Shown piece by piece: positions 31,993 to 41,258 of a stretch of DNA of 64,000 bases; the stretch's first letter is position 1, and every line of letters begins with the position of its first letter. The notes under the pieces were generated by a model, which saw nothing but the letters and a program-made list of their open reading frames with translations, searched no databases and was not told where the DNA came from. The position numbers and the translations under genes are program-made. Source of the stretch: Roseiflexus castenholzii DSM 13941 (GTDB lineage Bacteria > Chloroflexota > Chloroflexia > Chloroflexales > Roseiflexaceae); assembly GCF_000017805.1 (NCBI RefSeq), contig NC_009767.1:806001-870000 (forward strand), read 5' to 3'.

Positions 31993-34506
31993 CTACCGGT
32001 GACCTTCGATGTTCAGCGATTGTCCCAGCCACTGCGCAATCGCATCGCGCAGGGCGGCGGCGCGCGCGGGGGCTGCGCCGCCGCTACTCACAGCAATCGT
32101 TACACCGCCGGATCGATAGACGGCGGGTACGTGAAAGCATCCCTCCTCCGGTGCATCCGCGACGTTGCAGAGGATTCCTGCGACCGCAGCGTCGCGCGCA
32201 ATCCGGGAGTTGACGCTGCGATCACTGGTGGCAGCGAATGCCAGCAATGCCCCCGCGAGATCGCCTTGCGTATATGCGCGCTGATCCCAGGTGATCCGTC
32301 CCGCTTCTGCCCACGCTGCCAGTTGCGGCGTAGCGGTCGGGCTGACCAGGCGCACCGATGCGCCCACCTCCAGCAACCCACGCACCTTGCGCTCACCGAC
32401 TGCGCCGCCGCCGATCACAATAGCGGACAGCCTGCTGGTGTCGGTCAGCACAATGGGATATTCGCGCGGGGTCTGATTCGATGCCGGGAATGCTTCGGAA
32501 CGGTTCGCTTCCGACTGCGCTCTGGCAGTGTAGCCACGTGGCGTCGCCATTCTTTCACCCAGCATATAACTCTGACTGTTCCCCACCAGCACCACAGTGA
32601 ACATATCGGCGTCCAACGGGTCTGCCGCTGCAAGCGTCGTCAGGATCACATGCTCATCGTCGCGCGAAACGTTACGCCCAAATGCGACCGGTGTCGTCGG
32701 CGGACGGTGGGTGCGCAGGATGCGCAGCGCGGCGTCGAGTTGCCAGTCACGCCCGCGCGACCGCGGATTGTACAACGCAACGACAAAATCCGCCTGCGCT
32801 GCGGCTCGCAACCGACGTTCGATCACCTCCCACGGCGTCAGCAGGTCGCTCAGGCTGATGACACAGAAATCGTGGCTGACCGGCGCGCCGAGACGCGCCG
32901 CGAGCGCCTGGAAGGCGCTGATGCCCGGAATGACTTCGACTACCGGATCATCTCCCGTCCAACCGTCGTCGCGCAGCGCCTCGAATACCGGCGCAGCCAT
33001 AGCGTAGATGCCAATGTCGCCGCTGCTGATCAGCGCCACCCGCCGACCGGCGCGCGCCAGTTCGATGGCGTGCCGTGCCCGCCCGGCTTCGTCCCCCATT
33101 GCCGGGGTGACCAGCACCTCCTGATGGGGTTGCAGCAGCGGAAGCGCCAGGTCGATATAGACCCGATAGCCTGCCACGATCTCGGCGCGGCGCAGCGCTT
33201 CGCGCGCGGCAAAGGTGAGGTGCTGCGGATCACCGGGACCGATGCTGACCAGCGTAAGGACACCCGACGGTTGATCATGTTTGGGGATGGTCGGGCGCGA
33301 AGGGACCACGGATTTGCGCGGATGCGACGGATGTTCACGGTTTGGTGCGGGATGGGAAACAATCGATCCGTGGGAATTGGTCCCGATCCGTGTGGAGCCG
33401 TGCGCCCCCATATGCCTTGTCCCCCGGAGCGTGCCATGTTCTGCCAGGGTAGTGGCAATGGTGCAGCGCGGGAATGCGCGCTTGGGCACGAGCAGCGGGC
33501 CGCCGCTGACGATCACGGCACATGGCTCGGCGACGCCGGGCAGGTCGAAATGCACGGTTGCGGCGCTGCGGCTGAACTTCGTGGCATCAAGCGCAGCGAG
33601 TTCGGCGGTCGAAACCACATGCAGAGGGATGGCAAGCCTGTTGGCAAGGGCGATCAGTCCCGGCTCATCCGCCTTGATCTCAGCCGTAGCGAGCGCTCCC
33701 ACGCACCGTTCATCGAGACCGGCATCGGCGAGGGTTGTGCGCAACGCATCGTACAACTCATCGACCGAAACACCGCGCCGACACCCAATGCCGACAACCA
33801 GGACCGGCGGCAGGTAACGCACGCTCTTCGCCCGCAGTTTCTTCCAGAGGTCATTGATCTGATGATGTGTGACCAGGAGCGCCGCGGCATACCGGGCATC
33901 CATCAGATCGGCAGCGGTGTTGACGAACTCAATGTTTGGGCATAGCGCCAGATGGTTTTCCATCCACCTGCGAGCATCAGGCAGATCGGGTTCAACCCAA
34001 CATCCGATCAGGTCTCCATTGACCAGGCACGCCATCGTATGCGTGAGTGCCGAGTCGCCGGCGATCCGCCAACCCTTGTTGCGCCCGATCATGTCGAGCG
34101 CAGGAAACCCCTGCGTATCGCTGGCAGTGGTGATCGCCGCCTGACCGCCGGTGAGCGCGGCGATCCGGCGCGCCAGGTCGTTGGCGCCTGCCTGATGTCC
34201 GCCGATCAGCGGGATGACGAACCTGCCGGCTTCATCGAGGCAGACGACCGCCGGATCGGTGGTTTTATGGCTTATGAGCGGCACAATCGTGCGCACGGCA
34301 ATACCACTCGCCATGATCAACGCCAGCGCGCGACTGCGTCCCCACCAGTAGCGCACTTCATCAGACAATGATGCCGTATACGGTGTTGCGATGATTGCTT
34401 CGCCGGCGAATTTTGCCGGCACGCGCGCGACGGCGTTCAATTCCGGCGCCAGACGTTCCGCCAGGCGCGCACCGGCGCGGGTGACGGCAATGATCGTGAT
34501 ACTCAC
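31993..34506 (-). CDS. CbiG - CobJ/CbiH - precorrin-2 dehydrogenase triple fusion
   Basis: 837 residues in three parts. Residues 1-355 are CbiG (cobalt-precorrin-5A hydrolase): ALALIMASGIAVRTIVPLIS, IGGHQAGANDLARRIA, VVGIGCRRGVSVDE. Residues 416-660 are precorrin-3B C17-methyltransferase (CobJ/CbiH): LVSIGPGDPQHLTFAAREAL, ISSGDIGIYAMAAPVFE, VALYNPRSRGRDWQL. Residues ~690-837 are the NAD-dependent precorrin-2 dehydrogenase domain of CysG/Met8: LSAIVIGGGAVGERKVRGLL. CbiG and CobJ act next to each other in ring contraction; the dehydrogenase makes sirohydrochlorin, the CbiX substrate. The linker at 361-415 is translated from an intergenic repeat. The start overlaps the cbiF stop (ATGA). Confidence 0.9.
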   Translation of the reverse strand: MSITIIAVTRAGARLAERLAPELNAVARVPAKFAGEAIIATPYTASLSDEVRYWWGRSRALALIMASGIAVRTIVPLISHKTTDPAVVCLDEAGRFVIPLIGGHQAGANDLARRIAALTGGQAAITTASDTQGFPALDMIGRNKGWRIAGDSALTHTMACLVNGDLIGCWVEPDLPDARRWMENHLALCPNIEFVNTAADLMDARYAAALLVTHHQINDLWKKLRAKSVRYLPPVLVVGIGCRRGVSVDELYDALRTTLADAGLDERCVGALATAEIKADEPGLIALANRLAIPLHVVSTAELAALDATKFSRSAATVHFDLPGVAEPCAVIVSGGPLLVPKRAFPRCTIATTLAEHGTLRGTRHMGAHGSTRIGTNSHGSIVSHPAPNREHPSHPRKSVVPSRPTIPKHDQPSGVLTLVSIGPGDPQHLTFAAREALRRAEIVAGYRVYIDLALPLLQPHQEVLVTPAMGDEAGRARHAIELARAGRRVALISSGDIGIYAMAAPVFEALRDDGWTGDDPVVEVIPGISAFQALAARLGAPVSHDFCVISLSDLLTPWEVIERRLRAAAQADFVVALYNPRSRGRDWQLDAALRILRTHRPPTTPVAFGRNVSRDDEHVILTTLAAADPLDADMFTVVLVGNSQSYMLGERMATPRGYTARAQSEANRSEAFPASNQTPREYPIVLTDTSRLSAIVIGGGAVGERKVRGLLEVGASVRLVSPTATPQLAAWAEAGRITWDQRAYTQGDLAGALLAFAATSDRSVNSRIARDAAVAGILCNVADAPEEGCFHVPAVYRSGGVTIAVSSGGAAPARAAALRDAIAQWLGQSLNIEGHR
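33262..33426 (-). repeat. Dispersed repeat captured as an in-frame linker
   Basis: Within the CbiG-CobJ fusion, the DNA contains ACGGATCGGGACC, CCACGGATCGATTG, GTGAACATCCGTCGC and GCGCAAATCCGTGG. This is the same CACGGAT/ATCCGTG-rich repeat family that forms the array at 25966-26645 and debris at 41308-41350 and 49230-49280. It encodes a Ser/Pro/His-rich segment. Confidence 0.65.
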
Positions 34507-35318
34507 GCCTGCTCTCCGCTCTGCTTTCCATGACGAAAACGATGCGTATAGGTGCGATCATACAGCCGACTCGTCGCCCTATCGGTCTGTTTCAGCGCCG
34601 GATCGAGCGCCGGGCTGACCAGAATCAGCGCCTGGCGTGTGAAGCCGGCTGCTTTGACCTTCGCCACAATATCGCCCAGCGTCCCGTGGATGATTGTCTC
34701 ATCGGGCCAACTCACACGATATAGCACAGCAACCGGTGTGTTGTGGGTGTACGCGCCACCTGCAAGCAGATCGTCCACCACACGCTGGATGCGGGTAACG
34801 CTCAGATAGATCGCCAGCGATGCGCCGTGCGCCGCCAGGCGATGCAGTTCCTCGCCGGGAGGCATCGGTGTGCGCCCGGAAGCGCGGGTAAAAATGACCG
34901 TCTGCACCACTTCGGGAACGGTCAACTCGATGCCGAGACGGGCAGCCGCCGCAAATGCCGCTGTCACACCGGGGACGATCTCATAGGGGATGTCAAGCGC
35001 ATCGAGCGCCGCCATTTGTTCGTGAACAGCGCCATAGAGCGATGGATCGCCGCTGTGGAGCCGGGCGACGACCTGCCCGGCGCGCGCAGCGTCGCGCATC
35101 AGGGCAACAATCTGTTCCAGGTGCATATCCGCAGTGCCAATGATCCGCGCATTGGCGCGCGCCCACGAAGCGGGCAACCCATCGTCCACCAGGCTATCGG
35201 CGTAGAGGATTAGATCCGCCTGCGCCAGAATGTCGCGCCCACGCACGGTTATCAGATCGGGCGCGCCGGGTCCCGCGCCAATAAAGTAGACCGTTCCGGC
35301 GGCAACAGGATAGGTCAT
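34503..35318 (-). CDS. cbiF: Precorrin-4 C11-methyltransferase
   Basis: 271 residues, tetrapyrrole methylase fold. VYFIGAGPGAPDLITVRGRD, LILYADSLVDDGLPAS, VARLHSGDPSLYGAVHEQMA, YEIVPGVTAAFAAAARLG and VQTVIFTRASGRTPMP are characteristic of CbiF/CobM. It methylates C11 of (cobalt-)precorrin-4. The start overlaps the cbiL stop by 4 nt and its stop overlaps the CbiG-CobJ fusion by 4 nt. Confidence 0.93.
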   Translation of the reverse strand: MTYPVAAGTVYFIGAGPGAPDLITVRGRDILAQADLILYADSLVDDGLPASWARANARIIGTADMHLEQIVALMRDAARAGQVVARLHSGDPSLYGAVHEQMAALDALDIPYEIVPGVTAAFAAAARLGIELTVPEVVQTVIFTRASGRTPMPPGEELHRLAAHGASLAIYLSVTRIQRVVDDLLAGGAYTHNTPVAVLYRVSWPDETIIHGTLGDIVAKVKAAGFTRQALILVSPALDPALKQTDRATSRLYDRTYTHRFRHGKQSGEQA

Positions 35319-36043
35319 ACAATGTCTCCACGGCGAACAATGACCAGCGACAGATAGGGGCGTCGCTGCGGATCGAGCGAACGCAGGTCGCGTGCAATGA
35401 CTTCTTCCGGCATCCCGACGCGCTCGGCATAGAGCGCATGATCCAGCAGATTGAGTTCATCGAGCGCCGCCACAATCGCGGGCAGCGCCGCTCCTGCCTT
35501 CATCAGTACGACGGTTTCAAAATCGCAGAGCAATCGGCGCAGGGTTGCTGCATCGGTTTCATAACTTGCAGGAACAACAATCATGCGTTCATTGCTCATC
35601 GCCAAAGGCATGCCGCCTGCCGCCGCCGCTGCTGCAAACGATGTCACACCGGGGATGATGCGTACCGTCACCACTGCACAGAGAGCAGACAGTTCGCGCC
35701 AGAGGTAGACAAAGGTGCCATAGAGCAACGGATCGCCGAGGAGCAGATATGCGCCATGCCGATTGGCGCCCAATTCCGATACGATGGTTTCGGCAGCAGC
35801 ACGCCACGCCGGATGCAACTGAGCAGAATCGCGCGTCATGGGCAGCGGCAGCGCGACGACCGCCTGCCGCGCGCGGTCGATCCAGGGTTCGGCGATGCGC
35901 AGCGCCAGGCTCTGGTCGCCATTGCGACTCTGTGGAACGAACAAGATATCCGCCGACTGAATGGCGCGCAAACCCCTGAGCGTGATCAATTCGGGATCGC
36001 CAGGTCCGAGACCGACGGCGGTCAGTGTGGCAGTCTTATCCAT
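35315..36043 (-). CDS. cbiL: Precorrin-2 C20-methyltransferase
   Basis: 242 residues. LTAVGLGPGDPELITLRGLR, SADILFVPQSRNGDQSLALR, YLLLGDPLLYGTFVYLWREL, VRIIPGVTSFAAAAAAGGMP and FETVVLMKAG match CobI/CbiL, which methylates C20 of precorrin-2 or its cobalt form. The start is MDKTATL at 36043; an upstream in-frame codon lies inside cbiET. It overlaps cbiET by 8 nt and cbiF by 4 nt. Confidence 0.93.
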   Translation of the reverse strand: MDKTATLTAVGLGPGDPELITLRGLRAIQSADILFVPQSRNGDQSLALRIAEPWIDRARQAVVALPLPMTRDSAQLHPAWRAAAETIVSELGANRHGAYLLLGDPLLYGTFVYLWRELSALCAVVTVRIIPGVTSFAAAAAAGGMPLAMSNERMIVVPASYETDAATLRRLLCDFETVVLMKAGAALPAIVAALDELNLLDHALYAERVGMPEEVIARDLRSLDPQRRPYLSLVIVRRGDIV

Positions 36044-37262
36044 GCTGGTTCTCTTTTTGCCAGACAACGATAAAGACGGGATTGAGCGCTTCGAGGCGCA
36101 GCAGCGACTGGATGGGCATGCTGCGGTTAATCTGTGCCTGCGTCATCCGCGCCTCAGGAAGGAGCGCCAGCGCCTGCTGCACATGGTCGAACACAACCAG
36201 GTTCAGCACCAGACGCCCCTGAGGTCTGAGACGCTGCTGCGCCGTGCGGATGATCTCTACCAGGCGACCGCCGCTGCCGCCGATGAACACAGCGTGCGGA
36301 TCGGGACAGTCGGCGCAGGCTTCCGGCGCTTCGCCATGGATGACGTGCAGGTTCGGCGCCGGGAAACGCCGCAGGTTTTCGTGGATGTGTCTTACAAACG
36401 GCTCGCGCCGTTCAATCGCGTACACCCGGGCAGTCGGGCAGGCGCGCGCCGCCTCGATGCCGACCGACCCGCTGCCTGCGCCAATGTCCCACAGGACATC
36501 ACCCGACCGAAGCGCCAGTTCCGCCAGGCTCAGCAAACGCACTTCGCGTTTGGTGATCTGACCGGCGACGGTGCTGAACGCCTCATCGGGCAAACCGGGG
36601 GGGACAGGCGTGTGATGGATGAGATAATCGTTCCAGACGACGAACACATTCAGCGGCGCAAATGACCGCTCTGCCGCTTCGGCGAGCGTTGTGCGCACAA
36701 TATGCTGTGCAGAGCCTCCCAGATGTTCACAAACTGCGCAACGCGTGGTTGGCGGCAAGCCAGATTCCAGCAAGGCAGCGGCAATGCGTGCGGGCGTGTT
36801 CCGCTGATCGGTCAGCAGGGCAGTCTTTGGTGATGTCAGCACATGTGCAATCACTGTTTCGAGTGGACGACCGTGAGCGCTGAGCAGTGTGGCATCGTGC
36901 CAGGGTTCCGCCAGCGCCGCGAACGCCAGTTGCGCCGAGGTTGGCGCCGGAATGATGTCGAGGGCTTCCGGCGGCAGCGCCCGGCGGAGCGATACGCCGA
37001 TCCCGTACCAGAGCGGATCGCCCGACGCGAGGACAGTTGCCAACTCACCGCGTTCCCATGCCAGTTTCAACCGCTCCAGCGCCGGTTCGACCGACGCGCC
37101 GATGACCAACCGCTCGCCGGTGAACTCAGGAAACGCGGCAAGATGGCGTTGCCCGCCAACGAGAATCTCAGCGCGCATGATCCGGTCGTACAGGGCAGCA
37201 GGCACTCCCACAGCGCCGGCATCGGTCAATCCCACAACCAGGATGGGACGCCGCATTGTCAT
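36036..37262 (-). CDS. cobL: Precorrin-6Y C5,15-methyltransferase (decarboxylating), CbiE-CbiT fusion
   Basis: 408 residues. The N-terminal CbiE half (PILVVGLTDAGAVGVPAALY, VLASGDPLWYGIGVSLRRAL, DIIPAPTSAQLAFAALAEPW) methylates C5 and C15. The C-terminal CbiT half, from about residue 220, is a class I methyltransferase (LWDIGAGSGSVGIEAARACP, VFIGGSGGRLVEIIR) that decarboxylates the acetate at C12 and methylates. The CobL-type fusion is found in many bacteria. The start overlaps the cbiD stop by 4 nt. Confidence 0.94.
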   Translation of the reverse strand: MTMRRPILVVGLTDAGAVGVPAALYDRIMRAEILVGGQRHLAAFPEFTGERLVIGASVEPALERLKLAWERGELATVLASGDPLWYGIGVSLRRALPPEALDIIPAPTSAQLAFAALAEPWHDATLLSAHGRPLETVIAHVLTSPKTALLTDQRNTPARIAAALLESGLPPTTRCAVCEHLGGSAQHIVRTTLAEAAERSFAPLNVFVVWNDYLIHHTPVPPGLPDEAFSTVAGQITKREVRLLSLAELALRSGDVLWDIGAGSGSVGIEAARACPTARVYAIERREPFVRHIHENLRRFPAPNLHVIHGEAPEACADCPDPHAVFIGGSGGRLVEIIRTAQQRLRPQGRLVLNLVVFDHVQQALALLPEARMTQAQINRSMPIQSLLRLEALNPVFIVVWQKENQHG

Positions 37263-38500
37263 GGCATGTCCTCCAGCGGCTCATCGTCATCGGCGCCGAA
37301 CGGTTCACTCACCAGGCGCTCGATCAGGGGGCGCGAGTCGCCGACCGGCGCACCGGAGCGCCCTGGTTTAGGCGCACCGGCGCGCGCCAGCACGTTGCCA
37401 TCGAAATCGACCAGAATGGTCTCGAATCCCATCGCGCCTCCCTGCGCCTCGATAAAGCGCAGGCAGTGCATCAGCGCGAGATCGACAATCCGCTGGAGCG
37501 GCGCCGTTTGCCCGTATTCCTGGCAGAGTTCGAGAAAGTGGCGTCCGGTGTTCGCATGGGCGACTGCATCGATCAGCGGTTGCGGCGCGCCGACATCTCG
37601 ACAAACCTGCGCCAGAAACGCAAAATCAACCTGATTACCGGCAACATGGGTCTGCATATGCCCCTGCGCGGTCTTGATCATTTTGCCAATCATGCCAACA
37701 AATACGGCTTCCTCAACGCCGCACGCAAGGCAGGTTTTCAGGGCATCGCCTGTGAAGACGCTCAGCTCGACAAACGCAAGTTCCGGCAATTCGGGGAAGA
37801 GGCGCATAGCGAACTTCTCTGAACGCCCACCGGTGCAGAGCACCACTTTTGCGACGTGATTACGCGCTGCCATTTCGACCGCCTGAATGACACTGGCACG
37901 CCAGGAAGCGGTGCTGTACGGAAAAACCTTGCCGGTTGTGCCAAGAATGCTGATGCCGCCGACAATCCCCAGGCGCGGGTTGAGGGTCTTCTGCGCCAGG
38001 CGTTCACCGTCGGGCACACTGATGACAACTTCCAGACCGTTATGGTCGAGGAAGGCTTCGCCATCGGGCGCGCACTCGCGCACTGCATCGCGCACATTAT
38101 CGGCAATCTGCTGGCGCGGCACAGGATTGATCGCCGGACCGCCGACCGGCAGCCCCAACCCCGGCAACGTCACCCGTCCCACGCCGATGCCGCCGTCGAT
38201 GGTGATGCCGGCGCCATCGATGTGGCGCACCCGCGCACAGATCAATGCACCGTGCGTGACATCCGGGTCATCGCCGGCGTCCTTGACCATGCAACAGTAC
38301 GCCCAATCCTCGCCGCGCTGCATCTCTACCGGCGTCATCGTCGCCGTTTCACTGATCGGCAGCGTAATCGTCACCTGTGGAAGCCACTGCCCGGTCAGAA
38401 GCGCGATGGTTGCGGCTTTCGCGGCAGCCGCTGCATTGCTGCCCGTTGTGTAGCCGGTGCGGAGACCGCGCTTGTTGCGGGGTGGAACGGAATTGCTCAT
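37259..38500 (-). CDS. cbiD: Cobalt-precorrin-5B C1-methyltransferase
   Basis: 413 residues. RGLRTGYTTGSNAAAAAKAA is the hallmark CbiD start. DPDVTHGALICARVRH, GGIGVGRVTLPGLGLPVG, NPRLGIVGGISILGTTGKVF and HVAKVVLCTGGRSEKFAMRL follow. CbiD methylates C1 during ring contraction in the anaerobic-type pathway, so this cluster uses the anaerobic ring-contraction enzymes. The start is 5 nt after the cbiC stop, without a strong ribosome site, suggesting coupling. Confidence 0.95.
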   Translation of the reverse strand: MSNSVPPRNKRGLRTGYTTGSNAAAAAKAATIALLTGQWLPQVTITLPISETATMTPVEMQRGEDWAYCCMVKDAGDDPDVTHGALICARVRHIDGAGITIDGGIGVGRVTLPGLGLPVGGPAINPVPRQQIADNVRDAVRECAPDGEAFLDHNGLEVVISVPDGERLAQKTLNPRLGIVGGISILGTTGKVFPYSTASWRASVIQAVEMAARNHVAKVVLCTGGRSEKFAMRLFPELPELAFVELSVFTGDALKTCLACGVEEAVFVGMIGKMIKTAQGHMQTHVAGNQVDFAFLAQVCRDVGAPQPLIDAVAHANTGRHFLELCQEYGQTAPLQRIVDLALMHCLRFIEAQGGAMGFETILVDFDGNVLARAGAPKPGRSGAPVGDSRPLIERLVSEPFGADDDEPLEDMP

Positions 38501-38505
38501 CAGAA

Positions 38506-39174
38506 TCAGTAGACTGCCGTATTATCGACGCCAGCCGCCAGGCGCAAAAGCGCATTGACAATTGCGACCGCAACCGTCGAGCCGCCCTTGCGCCCGACCG
38601 TCACAATCCAATGCACATCGGAGCGCGCCATCAGCGCCTCTTTGCTCTCGACTGCATGCACGAACCCGACCGGCACGCCAATGACCAGCGCCGGACGCGC
38701 ACCGCCATTGATCAGGCGCAGCAGTTCATACAACGCGGTCGGCGCGTTGCCGATTGCCACGACTGCGCCATCGAGCAGACCACTTGTATGCGCCACGCGA
38801 ATGCCGGCCGCGCTGCGGGTCAGCCCATCATCATCGGCAATCGACAGCGCCTCACGCGAGTCGTTCAGGCAATGCACCGCTCCCCCGAATTCGCGCACCC
38901 GGCGCTCGTTGATGCCTGCGCGCACCATCTGCACATCGGCGAGCACGTGGCAGCCGCACCGCAGCGCAGCGACGCCCGCCTCGACAGCGCCAGAGCTGGC
39001 GCGGGTAATTGTGGCGAACTCGAAATCCGCCGTGCTGTGAATAATCCGTTCGACCACTGCGTTGAGCGGCGCTTCGAGATGAAAGCCGCGCTGTTCGAGT
39101 TCCGCGCGGATGATCGCAAACGAGCGCGCTGCGATCTTGGCAGCAGTGAGCGTTTCGGAAGGAAATTCAGCCAT
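38506..39174 (-). CDS. cbiC: Precorrin-8X methylmutase
   Basis: 222 residues. RIIHSTADFEFATITRASSG carries the catalytic His. VLADVQMVRAGINERRV, RSAAGIRVAHTSGLLDGAVV, VAIGNAPTALYELLRLI and PALVIGVPVGFVHAVESKEA are family blocks. It migrates the C11 methyl group to C12, giving (hydrogeno)cobyrinic acid. The ATG at 39174 overlaps the flavodoxin stop (TGATG); a GTG one codon earlier is possible. GGAGGGG precedes it. Confidence 0.94.
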   Translation of the reverse strand: MAEFPSETLTAAKIAARSFAIIRAELEQRGFHLEAPLNAVVERIIHSTADFEFATITRASSGAVEAGVAALRCGCHVLADVQMVRAGINERRVREFGGAVHCLNDSREALSIADDDGLTRSAAGIRVAHTSGLLDGAVVAIGNAPTALYELLRLINGGARPALVIGVPVGFVHAVESKEALMARSDVHWIVTVGRKGGSTVAVAIVNALLRLAAGVDNTAVY

Positions 39175-39692
39175 CACCCCTCCTTTGGTTTCAGACGCGA
39201 CGCAACCTCCGCAACGCGACGCCCAAGCGCGCGCGCCTGCGCCAGGTCTTCATCGGTCAACACACCGACAGCCGTTGCGCCATAGTACGAACCGGCGCGT
39301 TCCATCACAGAACTCCAGGGCAGTCCCACGACAATCATCCCTGCGCCCAGGAACCAGTGCAGCACCGTCAGCAGTGTAAACTCGGTGCCGGAGTGACGCC
39401 CGGCGCTGCTGGTGAACGCTGCGCCGACTTTTCCCGCCAGGCTGCCCTCTTCCCACAGATCGCCGGTGGTATCGAGCCAGCGTTTCAATGTTCCCTTGAT
39501 CCCTGTCCAGTTCGGCGTCCCGATGATAATCGCGTCTGCCTCCAGCAGATCGGACTTCTCGGCTTTGATAGGCTGCTTGATATTCACCGTCACGCCTGGA
39601 ATGCCGGCGGCGCCCTCGGCTATTGCCTGTGCCAGCGCTGCGACCTGGTTTCCCGTATCGTGCAGAATAAATATGCGACAGGGCGGAGTCAT
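39174..39692 (-). CDS. WrbA/flavodoxin-like flavoprotein
   Basis: 172 residues. RIFILHDTGNQVAALAQAIA is the FMN phosphate loop region. ADAIIIGTPNWTGIKGTLKR, AAFTSSAGRHSGTEFTLLTV and GSYYGATAVG align with WrbA-type flavodoxin-fold quinone reductases. AGGGAGG precedes the ATG at 39692. Its place inside the cobalamin operon, overlapping cbiC, suggests it supplies electrons for a corrinoid step such as Co(II) to Co(I) reduction before adenosylation (inference). Confidence 0.82.
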   Translation of the reverse strand: MTPPCRIFILHDTGNQVAALAQAIAEGAAGIPGVTVNIKQPIKAEKSDLLEADAIIIGTPNWTGIKGTLKRWLDTTGDLWEEGSLAGKVGAAFTSSAGRHSGTEFTLLTVLHWFLGAGMIVVGLPWSSVMERAGSYYGATAVGVLTDEDLAQARALGRRVAEVASRLKPKEG

Positions 39693-39839
39693 GTCAGCCT
39701 CCCTGAGCGTATGAGCGATTGCGTGAAACACGCGACTGATGATCAGTATTGTAGATCATCTTGCAGGAGTCTGGCATGATGGATAGAGCATCCGAGGGTT
39801 GGGTGATAACGGTCCGGCGGTAAGTTAAGTATGGATCGC

Positions 39840-41258
39840 TTACCCCTGCACGTGCTCCTTCCAGTAGTGATACGTCTTTGCGACTGCTGTCACAACATTT
39901 TTGATCTCCCCGTCCAGGCGAAAGTCGGGTCCGGCAGGGAGGAAGAGGGTGCATCCCTCACGGCGCACACTGACGTTCTCGACCACAATCGCCCGCAGCA
40001 ACCAGAGTGCCATGGCTTCACTTTCGCACACAAGACCGACCCATCCGGGCGTGTTCCCGGTTACAACCGGCAAGCCGGTGACCATGCGCAGACCACGCGC
40101 CAGTTCGGCGACCACGCGCGCGTATCCTTCTGGATCGGCGGCAACGGCTTCCGGCGACACCGGTTCGAGCAGCGTCCCCCGGTGTGGCGGTCCGCCTGCC
40201 AGCGCCAGTTCACAAAACGGGTTGTTCGGATCGTCCCCGCCCCAGACCCGATCCCACGCCACCCGTCCTTCATCGTCGTAGACGAGTGGCGCGGCACTCA
40301 TCGGCGCTACGCTGACCGGTTTGCCGTTGCGGTAGCGCGGCGGCAGGATGGTGTCGAGCGCGGGAGCATCGTGATGATGGACGCCGCGCAAACCATGATG
40401 GTGGTCACTCTTCTGGAGACGACCATGGTCATCCTCGAATCCCGGCATTACTTGCCGATATTTGCACAGGTCGCAGTTAACGGCGGCAACGCCGTGCAAT
40501 GCTTCGTCGTACCGCTGAAGAATGGCGGCAAGCACGCCTTCGTGCAAGCCCAGATGTTCCGCCATCAGGATGGGTAGCGCAGGGTGTTCCTTTCGGGCGC
40601 TCTCCACCTGCGACGTCATCCGCTGAAGAATGCGCCCGGTAAAGAGCAGGTACGGCGCAACGATGATCTGCTCCGCGCCAAGGGCGATACAGTGACGAAT
40701 GATAGCGGCAACATCGGGACGGGTAATGCTGAAGAAGCCATACTCCACCCACCCGAACCCGCGCCCTTCCCAGAGCAGACGCGCCATTCGCGCCACATCG
40801 GCGTTGCTGTCGGGATCGCTGCTGCCGCGCCCGATGAGCGCGAGCGCGGTTCTATTGCGGGGAATGCGCGCGGACGTGGCAGCATATGTGGTTTCGATGC
40901 GTTCCGCCATAGCGCGCACCAGAGCGTATTGTACACCGAGCGGCGATCCGTAGCGAATGTCGAGATTGGGATGACGCATACGCGCCTGATTAAGCGCCAC
41001 CGGAATATCATTCTTCTGATGACCGGCGGCGCCAAGGAGCAGCGGCAGCGCGACGATCTGCCGGAATCCGGCGCGCACACAGTCGTCAATCGCCTGACTG
41101 ATCGGCGGGTCTGCCAGTTCGAGAAAACAGGGTTGCACAACAATGCCCAATCGCTCACCGACCAGTGTCGCCATCCGATGATACTCTTCCAGCCCGGCGG
41201 GATCGTCGGTGCCGTGACCTATCAGCAGCAGTGCCGGTTGGTTTGATGGGTGTGTCAT
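39840..41258 (-). CDS. cbiX: Sirohydrochlorin cobaltochelatase with C-terminal extension
   Basis: 472 residues. Two tandem CbiX-type domains: first ALLLIGHGTDDPAGLEEYHR with IVALPLLLGAAGHQKNDIP (metal-binding His), second LALIGRGSSDPDSNADVARM with IIVAPYLLFTGRILQRM. Next is NCDLCKYR (CxxC) and a His-rich stretch near residues 285-300 (KSDHHHGL, VHHHD), like the metal-rich regions of long CbiX proteins. The last ~150 residues form a further domain (APLVYDDEGRVAWDRVWGG, LPVVTGNTPGWVGLVCESEA) that I do not recognise with certainty. CbiX inserts Co2+ into sirohydrochlorin early in the pathway. AAGG lies 8 nt before the ATG. Confidence 0.88.
   Translation of the reverse strand: MTHPSNQPALLLIGHGTDDPAGLEEYHRMATLVGERLGIVVQPCFLELADPPISQAIDDCVRAGFRQIVALPLLLGAAGHQKNDIPVALNQARMRHPNLDIRYGSPLGVQYALVRAMAERIETTYAATSARIPRNRTALALIGRGSSDPDSNADVARMARLLWEGRGFGWVEYGFFSITRPDVAAIIRHCIALGAEQIIVAPYLLFTGRILQRMTSQVESARKEHPALPILMAEHLGLHEGVLAAILQRYDEALHGVAAVNCDLCKYRQVMPGFEDDHGRLQKSDHHHGLRGVHHHDAPALDTILPPRYRNGKPVSVAPMSAAPLVYDDEGRVAWDRVWGGDDPNNPFCELALAGGPPHRGTLLEPVSPEAVAADPEGYARVVAELARGLRMVTGLPVVTGNTPGWVGLVCESEAMALWLLRAIVVENVSVRREGCTLFLPAGPDFRLDGEIKNVVTAVAKTYHYWKEHVQG

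Noticed and set aside
31927..33945. 672-residue plus-strand frame
   Set aside because: Shadow of the CbiG-CobJ-CysG gene; His/Arg/Cys-rich with no domain.
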